DNA from: Spinacia oleracea
Taxonomy: Eukaryota; Streptophyta; Magnoliopsida; Caryophyllales; Amaranthaceae
Assembly: GCF_020520425.1 (NCBI RefSeq)
Contig: NC_079487.1
Coordinates: forward strand, 59,496,719 to 59,560,718
Reading direction: 5' to 3'
Length of the DNA stretch: 64,000 bases
Shown here: positions 23,801 to 33,225 of the stretch, one piece after another
How the letters are laid out: each line of letters begins with the position of its first letter
How positions within the stretch are numbered: position 1 is the first letter of the stretch
The notes under the pieces: generated by a model
Database searches by the model: none
The model's input: the letters and a program-made list of their open reading frames with translations, nothing else
Told to the model about the DNA's origin: nothing
Position numbers and translations under genes: made by a program

Positions 23801-24761
23801 CCTTGCTTAACTTTCTACTTCTTCTTAGTCCCTGTGGATTGGAACATAAGTGTGAGCCACAACCTGTATCTAATACCCAAGAAGTTGAATTAGCAAGTAT
23901 ACAGTCTATAACGAAAATACCTGAAGATGGAACGACTGTTCCGTTCTTCTGATCTTCCTTTAGCTTCAAGCAATCTCTCTTCCAATGCCCCTTCTTCTTG
24001 CAGTAGAAGCATTCGGATTCAGAAGTGGGTTGACTGACCTTCCTCTTTACAGATTTGGCGCCAGTTTGCTTAGTTGGGCTGGCCTTGTCGCCACCTTTCT
24101 TAGCATTCCTCTTCTTTCCAGATTTCTTGAACTTTCCCCCACGCACCATAAGCACATCCTGCTTATCACTTTTGAGCGTCTTTTCAGCGGTCTTCAGCAT
24201 ACCGTGAAGCTCAGTGAGCGTTTTGTCCAGACTATTCATACTGTAGTTCACTTTGAACTGATCATACCCGCTATGAAGAGAATGGAGGATGGTGTCTATA
24301 GCCATTTCCTGAGAAAATTGCTGATCCAGCCGACTCATATTCTCAATGAGTCCAATCATTTTGAGAACATGTGGACTTACGGGCTCGCCTTTCTTAAGCT
24401 TGGTCTCAAGAATTTGCCTATGAGTCTCGAATCTTTCGACTCGAGCCAGATCTTGGAACATGTTCTTCAACTCACTGATGATTGTGAAAGCATCTGAGTT
24501 GATGAACGTTTTCTGCAGATCCGCACTCATGGTGGCGAGCATTAGACATTTCACATCCTTGTTGGCATCAATCCAACGATTGAGGGCTGCCTGAGTGACC
24601 CCGTCGCCTGCGGCTTCGGGCATCGCCTCATCTAGGACATACTCCTTTTCTTCCTGCATAAGAACTATTTGCAAGTTCCTTTGCCAGTCAAGGAAGTTTT
24701 TCCCGTTCAACTTCTCATTTTCGAGAATTGATCGAATGTTGAATGAATTGTTGTTTGCCAT
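20802..24761 (-). CDS. Copia gag-pol polyprotein, intact
   Basis: The protein has 1,319 residues, with the start chosen at MANNNSFNIRSILENEKLNG; an in-frame ATG 93 bases upstream adds a hydrophobic stretch unlike gag. In order it shows a UBN2-type gag and a CCHC zinc knuckle (CFYCKKKGHWKRDC, about residue 250). An aspartic protease follows (WVLDTGCGSH, about 298), then a pre-integrase zinc region (LWHCRLGH, about 432). The integrase has D (HTD, about 491), D (RSD, about 555) and E (SERRNR, about 591). The reverse transcriptase has YVDD (about 994) and the RNase H has acidic residues at YTD (about 1,165), TTEAEY (about 1,207) and YCDNN (about 1,243). All enzymes for copy-and-paste transposition are present. 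Its stop is a TAG where the copy at 1-1,241 has Trp, costing two residues. RNase H carries Arg where the relative has Gly (SQSRFVF), which might weaken it. Confidence 0.96.
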   Translation of the reverse strand: MANNNSFNIRSILENEKLNGKNFLDWQRNLQIVLMQEEKEYVLDEAMPEAAGDGVTQAALNRWIDANKDVKCLMLATMSADLQKTFINSDAFTIISELKNMFQDLARVERFETHRQILETKLKKGEPVSPHVLKMIGLIENMSRLDQQFSQEMAIDTILHSLHSGYDQFKVNYSMNSLDKTLTELHGMLKTAEKTLKSDKQDVLMVRGGKFKKSGKKRNAKKGGDKASPTKQTGAKSVKRKVSQPTSESECFYCKKKGHWKRDCLKLKEDQKNGTVVPSSGIFVIDCILANSTSWVLDTGCGSHLCSNPQGLRRSRKLSKGEVDLRVGNGARIAALAVGTYYLSLPSGLVLELEECFHVPSLTKNIISVSCLDAKGFSFLIKDNSCSFYFKEMFYGSARLVNGLYLLDHDKQVYNINTKNAKKDDSDLTYLWHCRLGHINLKRLERLQKEGILEPFDLEDYGKCESCLLGKMTKQTFSKVGERANELLGLIHTDVCGPMSTNARGGFSYFITFTNDFSRYGHVYLMKHKSESFDKFKEFQSEVENQLGKKIKALRSDRGGEYLSYEFDDHLKECGILSELTPPGTPQWNGVSERRNRTLLDMVRSMMGQAELPLEFWGHALNTAALTINRAPSKAVEKTPYELWFGKPPNVSFLKIWGCEVYVKRLISDKLHPKSDKCILVGYPKETKGYYFYNTSENKVFVARDGVFLEKDHISKMTSGRKVDLEEIRVEQQTLENAQDDIQDETQRSLEESGENHGQSRNVTPRRSQRYRSQPERYLGILTNESYDVLLLESDEPATYKQAMTSPSSKQWQEAMQSELDSMSENQVWDLVDLPDGYQAIGSKWVFKLKKDKDGKLEVFKARLVAKGYRQVHGVDYDETFSPVAMLKSIRIMLAIAAYYDYEIWQMDVKTAFLNGVLTETVFMTQPEGFEDPKNANLVCKLKKSIYGLKQASRSWNIRFDEAVSDFGFIKNADESCVYKKVSGSKIAFLVLYVDDIFLIGNDIPMLNSVKIWLGKCFSMKDLGEAQYILGIKIYRDRSKRMIGLSQSTYINKVLDRFKMADSKRGYLPMSHGMTLSKTQCPKTLDERRRMNGIPYASLIGSIMYAMICTRPDVAYALSATSRYQSDPGEAHWTAAKNILKYLKRHKDDFLVYGGDDELIVKGYTDASFQTDKDDFRSQSRFVFCLNGGAVSWKSAKQSTIADSTTEAEYIAAHEAAKEAIWLRKFIGELGVVPSIKGPIALYCDNNGAIAQAKEPRHHQRVKHVLRRFHLLREFIERKEVEISKIGTDDNISDPLTKPLPQAKHNSHTAAMGIKHIGE

Positions 24762-27507
24762 ATTAAAAACTACAATTGAAAAGAATAAACAAATAAATAA
24801 CCATTCACAGTTTCTCTTAATAAACTTAAATTCTAGCATACATGCATAATTCAATGTTTATTAAGCATTTTATTCAGGTTATGTGTTCCGGCAGGTGTGA
24901 ATAAAATGATTCCAAGATCCTAAAATCATTGAAGAACTAAGCACAGTTTGTCGACTTAATCCTAAAACATCTTAGGTAAGCAAAAGCCTTTTGCTAATAG
25001 TCTAGAAACTATTCTTGGTTGATACGTACGTCTAAGAACTTATTAGGTAAACCTATCGATTTTGCCACGACATAAAAGGACTCCTTACTTATATCGTTGA
25101 GTTTCACCAAAACTAACATGTACTCACAATTATTTGTGTACCTTGCCCCTTTAGGACCAATAAGTAACACCTCGTTGAGCGAAAACTATTACTAGATTGA
25201 TGTAAAGGATATCCAAGCAAGTGTATATTTTGGCATGGCACCTTTTAACTCAATTTTTAAGTTTGGAACTTAAGGCTCTTACTATGTTGGTTAGATTTTA
25301 AGTGAACTAAAATCCTTAATCATGCAACATAATCAAGCCACAATCTCATGCATAATTAAGACATATTTAAAGCAATAAATAACTTAAAGCATGCATAAGA
25401 TAAATGTGATCTAGTATGGCCCGACTTCATCTTGAAGCTTTAACTTCAAAGTCCGTCTTGAAAATCTCCGTGGGAGGCACCATTTTCTTCAAATAGGATA
25501 AGCTATAATTAAAACTAATTACAACTATTTGATGGTACGCAGACCATATTTGAATTGAAAAACGACTTTGGTACTTTAGACCAATTACATTCAAATCAAT
25601 GGTACGCAGACCATATTTTCTATCCTATTTGGGCCATACTAGTCACTTCATAACCTGCAAAACAGTACATATACAATATATACCATTCACCCATTCATTA
25701 TCATGAATGGCCCACATAGCTGGTTAGTAAAACACATTATGCATCACGTAAACATTTGCAGCAATTAATCAAGGGCACCAATAATCTACCAATTATTCAG
25801 TCCTTATTAATTCTAATCAAGTTATTTTAACCTTAAGGATTCGTAGACCTAATCAAGAGTTTATGACTAAAAGCGCTCCCACTTAAACCAATAAATTCAT
25901 ATGCTTTACTAATTTTAAACATAAAAATGTATTTCAAGTCTAACCGGAAACATACAAATTTAATTAAAATTTAAAGCCCATATAAATTTATAATTGAATC
26001 CAAAAATTTTAATTTGATTTCAGTCGAATTTTAAATTAATTCATGATTTTAATTTTAGTAAAATAATTAGAATAAATAAAATTTATTATAATTACAATAT
26101 TCAAAATTAAAATCCAAGAAAATAATTTAAATTATTAATTTTAAAATTAATTAAAATTACGTGAACTGAAATTTTCAAATTAAACATTCAAAACGATCTA
26201 ATCGCAACGCAAACACCCTACGCATCGCACGCCCATGGGCCACACGCACACAGCCATCGCTGGCCATGTGCGCGCAGCCCATGCGCTCGTCGCATAGCTG
26301 CTGCATCTTCCATCGCAAGCCATCGCACAAGTGGTGCTCGCTGCGCGCGCGCCAGCGCTCGATGCACGCGAGCCATCGCTCGCTGTGCGCGCTCCAGCGC
26401 TCGATGCACGCGAGCCATCGCTCGCTGTGCGCGAGCAATTGCTTGCTGCGCGCGATCAGCGCTGGGCGCAGCGCTCGTGGCACGCGAGCTTGCGCTCGCT
26501 GCGCGCGAGGCTGCGCGCGCTTGCGCGAGGCAGTGCGCGTTGTGGCGCAGCTCGCTTGCTGCCCACACGCGACTGCCATGCCTTGCCTTCGCCCATGCCC
26601 ATTCATCCATAGCTCGTGTCCCACGACACAAGACAGGGCTGCTGCCTTGTGCTCGTGCACCATGCCCTTGCTCATTGCATTCGTGCCGCACGGGCGACGA
26701 GCTCCCTTGCTCGTCGTCGCATGCCCGCACTATACAACACCCCTTAAGGGTAACACGAAGCGTCCATTGCTTTGTGCGTGCAAGTTATATGAACGAATCG
26801 CATAAAAATTTAAAATTTATATTTAAAATTAATGACAAATTAATAAATAATATTAATTTCATAATTTTAGGGCGAAAAATCGAAAATTTATTATTCAATT
26901 GATTTCCGATTATCATGGATTCAAGCCTAGGTCATAAAAATTTAAAATTAATATAAATTTACAATTTTTATGGTGGTTTTTAATCATAGGTATCTAATTA
27001 AATTATAATTAATTATGAAAATCAAATTAATTCTAAATTATTCTAATTTTCAACTAATTAATCATAATTACAAATTAGATTGCATAATTAACAAGGCTAG
27101 GCATTCAAACTTGTTAAACATATATAGTAGGTCAATCAAAAATTCAAGATTTATCAACAAGAATCGCAAATATTTAATTTAACATCTTAAATTTACGAAA
27201 TTTTGCATTCGAAAAACTAAAACCTTCGAAAAGTCATAGTTAGGCTTCGAATTTGAGAATTCTGGGTTCGGCAGAAAAAAACTATTTTTGTCAAAATTTT
27301 AGAATGCCTTTTACATGCGGAATTGACACAAAAATCACTCGATTTGGATGAGTAACGAAGAAACTACCGAAAAACTGCGTACGTATAATTAAATAAACGC
27401 AATTTGCAATTAATTAACAATTACGAAAATTAATCACCCCTTTTAATTCTTGCAAATTTGTAATATTTAACCATGTTCATGCAATTTAGATTATGAAAAT
27501 AATAAGA
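24762..27507 (-). other. Long untranslated leader of the complete copia
   Basis: About 2.75 kb separates the primer-binding site from gag. It is AT-rich except for a GC-rich block (26,200-26,760). No protein-like frame was seen on either strand outside the GC-rich block, whose open frames are low-complexity Ala/Arg/Cys strings. The part at 24,860-26,200 is closely matched at 62,680-64,000. Confidence 0.8.
26200..26760. repeat. GC-rich repetitive block in the copia leader
   Basis: This block is sharply GC-rich within AT-rich surroundings and made of variants of GCTCGCTGCGCGCG. Its clearest unit is 42 bp (AGCGCTCGATGCACGCGAGC...), repeated in tandem from about 26,354 and 26,396. Long open frames in four frames are a by-product of the composition. 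Confidence 0.75.
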
Positions 27508-27521
27508 GGCTCGTGATACCA
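27508..27521 (-). other. Primer-binding site of the complete copia (tRNA-iMet)
   Basis: On the minus strand TGGTATCACGAGCC follows the 5' LTR after one base. It begins with TGGTATCA, the complement of the plant initiator-Met tRNA 3' end. The next bases differ by an inserted C from the usual TGGTATCAGAGC, which the Tork-type element at 37,149 has. Confidence 0.88.
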
Positions 27522-27522
27522 C

Positions 27523-28904
27523 TGTTAGGTTATGATACATATGACAATTCATAAATCATGCGGAAAAACCATTTAGCCAGGAATACATATTATTTACACA
27601 TAATCATATAGCATAGTTTAGATGCATACTCTTTGTTGCGTGCCTTCCCTAGCTGCGCCCGAACCGAACAAGAACAAGTCTTTAGGACTCCAAGTGTCGT
27701 CCCTCCGTAGATAGTCCACAGCACGTCCAGATCCGCCTTAAGATTGACCAACTAGAATCGCCCTTAAGGTACTAAAGATTTTCGGCACTTTTAGTCAAGG
27801 AATGTGTCTGAATTTTCTCTCAAAAACTCACTTTGAATACTTGAATAATCTCTGAAAATATGTGACCCTAGGCACCTATTTATAGAGTTATGGAAAGGGT
27901 TTTGGAATCCTATTAGGATACTAATTTATTTAATTATAACCTTACCAGGACTCTAATTAAAGAATCATTATCTAATAGTTTTAGGATTTAATCACACTTC
28001 GAATCCTGATTGCTTCAGGATTCCCGCACAAGCATTGCACGAGCACCGTACACCCGCGCAAGCCTTGCGGCCCACGCTAGGCGCACAGCGCTCGGCCCAC
28101 TGCTGTGCTCTCGCGCGCGCGCCCAAGGCCTTGGCTGGGCCTGGCCTTGCGCTGGGCCTGGTCGACGCTTGGCGTGCGATGGTGCGCGTTGGCTCGCTGG
28201 GCGACGGCCTGGCTTCGTGCTGGGCCTTCGTCTAGCGGGCCTCGTCCGATGCTAATTCGTACGATACGCTTCCGATTAAATTCCCGATTCCGGAATTCAT
28301 TTCCGATACGAACAATATTTAATATTTCCGATTCCGGAATCAATTTCCGTTTCGAACAAATATTTAATATTTCCGTTTCCGGAATTATTTTCCGATTCCG
28401 ATAATATTTCCGATTCTGACAATATTTCCGTTTCCGGCAATATTTCCGATTCTGGCAATATTTCCATTTCCGATAATATTTTCCGATACGTACCATGTTT
28501 CCGTTTCCGGCAATATCTACGACTTGGATAATATTTATATTTCCGATACGATCCATATTTCCGTTTCCGGCAATATCATCGTTTCCGGAGTATTCATTTC
28601 TTGCCTGTGACGATCTCAGCTCCCACTGAAACCAAGATCCGTCGATTCCGAATATCCATAGATGGAGTATTTAATGCCATTAAATACTTGATCCGTTTAC
28701 GTACTATTTTGTGTGACCCTACGGGTTCAGTCAAGAGTAAGCTGTGGATTAATATCATTAATTCCACTTGAACTGAAGCGGCCTCTAGCTAGGCATTCAG
28801 CTCACTTGATTTCACTGAATTATTAACTTGTTAATTAATACTGAACCGCATTTATTAGACTTAACATAGAATGCATACTTGGACCAAGGGCATTATTTCC
28901 TTCA
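27523..28904 (-). repeat. 5' LTR of the complete copia (1,382 bp)
   Basis: This is the partner of 18,558-19,930, with which it is nearly identical. It has a minus-strand TATA box at about 27,876-27,886, a GC-rich patch upstream (about 28,040-28,240) and the GGAA-rich array (about 28,253-28,590). As the upstream LTR it would drive the genomic RNA towards lower coordinates. Confidence 0.95.
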
Positions 28905-29036
28905 AATTCTACACCAACGCCTAGGCTATCCACGCCGAAGCAGGTATACAAGTCCTACACCAACGCCTAGGCTATCCACGCCGAAGAAGGTATACAAGTT
29001 CAACACCAACGCCTAGGCTACCCATGCCGAAGCCAG
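28905..29036 (+). repeat. 46-bp tandem repeats of the Tat element, right part
   Basis: The array continues after the copia TSD (28,905-28,909): the third unit ends at 28,948, a fourth spans 28,949-28,994, and a diverged fifth begins at 28,995. In total about five units flank the insertion. Confidence 0.87.
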
Positions 29037-30060
29037 CATTCCAAAACTCTACAAACAACATCTAGGCGGCCTAGCCTATGCTCTCTTGAGACCCCGCAAG
29101 GTCACCAGTGAGACTACTATCTACAAACACCAGGTATAACATTTAAGAAAATTTTCAAAAAATTCGAATCTACAAGTTGCAACCGTTCCAGTTCAAGTGG
29201 CTATCAAACAATTCTCAACAAAATTCAAAAAGCTTAAGCATACAAGCATCATTCCAAAGTACGAGAAAATCAAAACTACATGCAATCCTAGAGTTATTTC
29301 ATAAGCAAAAACATGAAATACTTACATGGACAAGGCAAGAACAAGACCAAGGGAAGAGCTTAATCGACCTTTGAGAGAAAGAGCAAAAAAATTCAAGAGA
29401 ATGTGCCTCAAAATGGCACGGCAAAGGGAGATTTTATAGCTCGACCCCGCGCCAGACGTCGAGGCCCGCGCTGGGCGCAGCCTGCTGCATGCGCAGAAAC
29501 TGCCGCGCGCGGTCTCCTGTGCTGATTGCACGTCCTTTACTGCTACGGTCTTCCGCACCAAGCATCAAGTGTCGCATCAGGGCATCTTTCAAAAATACGG
29601 GTATACACCCGTATCTCCAAGTACAAACAGATGAATATTTCAAGAATACAAAGTCCAAAAAATACGACGACTCAGGCGTTCGACTCCCAACGGACCCAAG
29701 CTCCAGGAAAGTCAGCCGAAATTTCAAAATCTTAAGGGCCAGTAAAAAGCTCTTATCCCCAGCAAAGCACATCCCAAACGGATCAACTCCGGGTATTCAA
29801 AATTCAAAATTCAAGATTCAAAAATTCAAGATTCAAAATTTTCGATGCCAAGCTCCGTCCGAATCGATGGCGGAAGAACAGTACAAGTACAAACCGGAGT
29901 CGTCACAGCCGAACAGAGTTAGACTCTATCCTTTTTTTCTAACGCCTGTTTTGTGCAGGTACCGGCGTCCAAAGAATGGTCTTGATTGCAGAACATCTTG
30001 ATCATTCTCCGTCCCTTTCAAAATACATTGACTTGCGCTTTCCTAACCGAACGCTTAGTC
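29037..30060 (+). other. Tat element 3' untranslated region
   Basis: This sequence between the tandem repeats and the polypurine tract holds only short open frames without recognisable domains. It includes A-rich runs of the type CAAAATTCAAAATTCAAG and the putative antisense promoter at 29,326-29,440. Confidence 0.6.
29326..29440 (-). promoter_or_regulatory. Putative promoter and 5' UTR exon of the antisense PMD gene
   Basis: On the minus strand a TATA box (CTATAAAAT, 29,431-29,439) is followed by a pyrimidine-rich leader of about 75 bases and a consensus splice donor (CCAT|GTAAGT, exon end at 29,326). A matching acceptor (GATTTAG|TATG) lies just before the PMD start codon at 18,284. Before the copia landed, the 5' UTR intron would have been only about 0.7 kb. 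A GC-rich patch with GCGCCCAGC (about 29,441-29,515) lies upstream of the TATA box. This is inferred from signals only. Confidence 0.5.
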
Positions 30061-30074
30061 AAAGTGGGGGCTTC
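30061..30074 (+). other. Polypurine tract of the Tat element
   Basis: AAAGTGGGGGCTTC lies directly before the LTR start TGTAGACACC. It shows that the LTR to the right is the 3' LTR of a plus-strand element. Confidence 0.85.
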
Positions 30075-32196
30075 TGTAGACACCTAACTTGTGTCTCCCC
30101 TCTGAGATGATGACGATACCATTATCCTTACTAGGCGGTTGGAGCAACTCCGTGCGGAAATCCCAATTGCTAAGAACATCTCCAAAATACAAGATCCAAA
30201 ATCCAATCCCCGAGGTCGTTCCCCTCCCGGAACTCGGTACAAAATACAATCTTCAAAAACCAATTTCAAAATCCAAGTACAACCTCATCTAGTAGACCAT
30301 TCCATTGGTCTTACTAAGCCTTTTCCACTCAAAATCATACAAGGCAAGTCAAATTCAGGCGCCGACCCACAAAATCGAGCAAGCCGGGCCCCGTCCCGTA
30401 CAACCGGAATTCAAAACCCGAAACGGCTTATTTTTACGCAAAATCAAGTCTTAACCTCCAAGAAAGCACTACGTGCCAAGCATCGTACTATTCGTACGAA
30501 GGTACATCAATACAAGACAAATCAAGGACGGAGCCGCGTCCTTGATTTTGGCAGCACTCATGCCACGTCACCAGCGCCCAGCGCTGGTTTGGCGTGCTGC
30601 GCTGGCAGTGGCTGGCGGTTTCCAGCCATTTTTCCTATAAATTACCCCTAATTTCCAGCATTTGGTAGGCAGCTTCAATATACAACATCGTAATACAAAA
30701 ATTACGCCTCAAATTCAAGTCCAAAAATCCTTCAAAAACACATACAAACTTCAAGTTCTAAGCAATTGGGAGCTCTAAATGGAATTCTTGCCTAAACCTA
30801 AATAGGTAATTCCGAATCCCACAATATCCAATCATGTTTCTTTGATTTTCCTATTTCAAAAATGATTAGCAAGTTGGCATTTTTACTACTAAAAATGTCA
30901 CTTGCAACAATCATACATCTTTTCAAAACTCAAATTTTCAAAATACAAAAATGCAAACTTTCAAGATTCAAGGATGTTCAAAGTTGTTTGCAATCACTTC
31001 TTTGAACTAGAATCACCTTCAAGTATGGAGTAATCAAAGATGACACCTTTTTAGCTTTTAAAGGTTTAATCTTTTGAGATTCAAGACTCCATTTTTCAAT
31101 ATACAAGTTCAAGTTTTCAAATTTCAAGATCCCACAATGTTTAGGGTTGCTCATGACTACTTCCCTAAACTAGGATCCTTTCAAAATAAGAGCACATCAA
31201 AGATCTAACCTTTTCAACATTAAAAGGCCCGATCTTTGAGATTCAAGTCTCTTAAGTTTCAATATTTCAAGTACAAGTTCAATATTTCAAGTTCAAGTTC
31301 AATCATTTTAAGTTCAATATTTCAATATTCAAACTTTCAAGTTCAAGTTCTATATGCAAAATCTAGGATACTTTGGGATGAGCAACTTCTCCCAAGTTGA
31401 GATTTTTGGCTTTGAATTTGTGTCGGGCGCACTTATTTTTAAGGAGCCGCTTGGCGTTCGAATCTCATGTGCCCAACTACAAATTTCAATATCGCAATTT
31501 CAATTATGCACCTTTCAATATTGCAATTTCAATTATGCATCTTTCAATACCGCAATTTCAATATCGCACTTTCAATTCCGCAATTTCAATATCGCACTTT
31601 CAATTCCGCATTTCAATTCCGCATCTTTACTTGCCTAGTCCTTCTAGGCAATGTGGACCTACTCCCTAGTCCGTTTCTAGGGGGTCTTGTATTTACTAAT
31701 TCCGCACTCATTTACAATTGTGATGTTTCTTTATTTGCTTTATTGCTTTCATCACCATAGATGCTAAATACAACAAAATGCAAGGTTACATCACGCTTAA
31801 CAAAGATAATTTCTTGGACAAACCGATCTTAGGTTCCCTTAAATTACTTTTAAAGCAAAGTGACCACCATACAATTAGAGATTCTATTTGCTCTAAAATT
31901 CAAACCCACATAGTCTAATCTAGGGTATATTTTCGAAAATGCTATGTCACGTACTCGAATAATTTCTAAAGCTCGCGGAATAAGCATCTCGTTCCTGTGC
32001 CCGGATCTCACCCATCCGTTTCGAGGATTCAAAGCCTTATCCAAAATAGAGTCACTTGCGGTCTTTCCAAACGAGACTTTAAATAATGTTTGGTGGCGAC
32101 TCCTTCGAGGTACAAAAATACAATTGTTTTCTAAAAAAACCGCCCCCTTGTAGGGAAAGAGCATACTTGCGATGCGACCAAAAAACACCCCCTACA
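30075..32196 (+). repeat. 3' LTR of the Tat element (2,122 bp)
   Basis: The LTR starts TGTAGACACC and ends CCCCCTACA. A TATA box (CTATAAATTA, 30,635-30,644) lies just after a GC-rich patch with GCGCCCAGCGCTGG (about 30,565-30,630). Near the end, about 32,090-32,101, GGTGGCGACTCC resembles the primer-binding site of this lineage but lies about 100 bp inside the TG...CA end. The TSD candidate on the right is GCAGC (32,197-32,201); the left end is outside the window. Confidence 0.82.
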
Positions 32197-33225
32197 GCAG
32201 CCCCCCTTCTTCACTCTCTCTCTCCTACTCCATTACCACCACCTTCCTTCTTCCCTAACCTTCCCAGATCTTTCTCTCTCCCCCCTTACTTCTTCTATTG
32301 AAAACTCATTCACACCCATCAATTGCAATCCCAACATACAACAAATTGGTTGAAGAATAATAATACCCAAAATCGAGCATTGAAGAATTGGATGAAGAAC
32401 ATGGATAATTTTGATGAAAATGAAAGGGGGTTTGTGCGAAAACAGGTGTTTTTTATTGAGGAAATTGAGTGTGGGATTGATGGAGGAAAGAGAATCCAAC
32501 TTCTTTCTTGTGGGTTGTTCTCTTCAATTCTCCCGGTGTCGATTTCGGCTGTTTTTTGTGGTTCTGGGTTTGACGACAACAATGGTTGTTCTCTTTGATT
32601 CTTTCGGCGTCGATTGGCTGTGGTTCTGGGTTCGATGGAGGCGGCGCTTGTTCAGAAGGGGGCAGCCATGGAAATCCTTGAGGTGGGTGGCGGCGCTTGT
32701 TCTCTTCAATCCTCCTTCCCGATATCAGCTGGTCCCCTCAACAACAACCACCACCACCAAGAAGAGGCTGGTGGTGTTGGTGTTGTCGGAGGAGGAGATC
32801 AGGTGATGATGATGAGTGGCGGCGGTGGTGGTAATGTAGGGAGGGAGGGCGTGAGGGAGGAGGAAAAGGCGAGGGGCTTCAATGGTAAATTGGGGCGAGG
32901 TGGTGGTGGCGGTGATGGGGTCGAGGAGGGAGAAAACGGGGGCGTTGTGGTGGCGGAAGAAGGGAGAGGAAGAAGGGGTGGTGGCGGAAGAAGTGAGAGG
33001 AAGAAGATGGGTTAATTAGGAAAAAATGGGTTAATTAGGAAAAATGGGTAAATGGGTGGGTTAATTAGATGGTAATTGGTTGAATATGAGGATGATGACG
33101 TCATGGAGGGGTATTTGGGGTATTAAGTCATTTGTGAGGGGTATTTGGTGAATTATTGGAACTTGATGGGCATTTGGTGAATTAAGGCAAAACTCGGGGG
33201 TATTTCATGAAATATCCGTAAAATC
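32197..33225. other. Unclassified repeat-like sequence
   Basis: A pyrimidine-rich start (CTCTCTCTC near 32,215) is followed by a G-rich stretch with GGTGGTGG runs (about 32,690-33,010) and then a stretch with spaced repeats of GGGGTATTTGG. Open frames on both strands (for example 32,614-33,015) are Gly-rich low complexity. It may be part of the long LTR that ends at 34,463, or a separate insertion. Confidence 0.4.

Larger units (their letters stand above)
18558..28904 (-). mobile_element. Complete Ty1/copia retrotransposon, probably young and autonomous
   Basis: This 10,347-bp element has TG...CA LTRs and a perfect TSD AATTC (18,553-18,557 and 28,905-28,909). It has a primer-binding site matching tRNA-iMet, a polypurine tract and a single uninterrupted gag-pol frame of 1,319 codons. 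By eye, the LTRs differ at only about 8 sites plus one 10-bp indel over 1.38 kb, so the insertion is recent. It landed in the 46-bp tandem repeats of the Tat element. The leader between primer-binding site and gag is unusually long (2.75 kb). The lineage looks Angela/TAR-like from LTR size and gag, which is tentative. Confidence 0.95.

Noticed and set aside
20974..24497. Plus-strand open frames opposite the intact copia pol
   Set aside because: They are shadows of a strongly coding minus strand; none has its own domain.
26175..26902. Open frames of 140-180 codons in four frames
   Set aside because: They encode Ala/Arg/Cys-rich repeats from the GC-rich block in the copia leader; no start context or homology is apparent.
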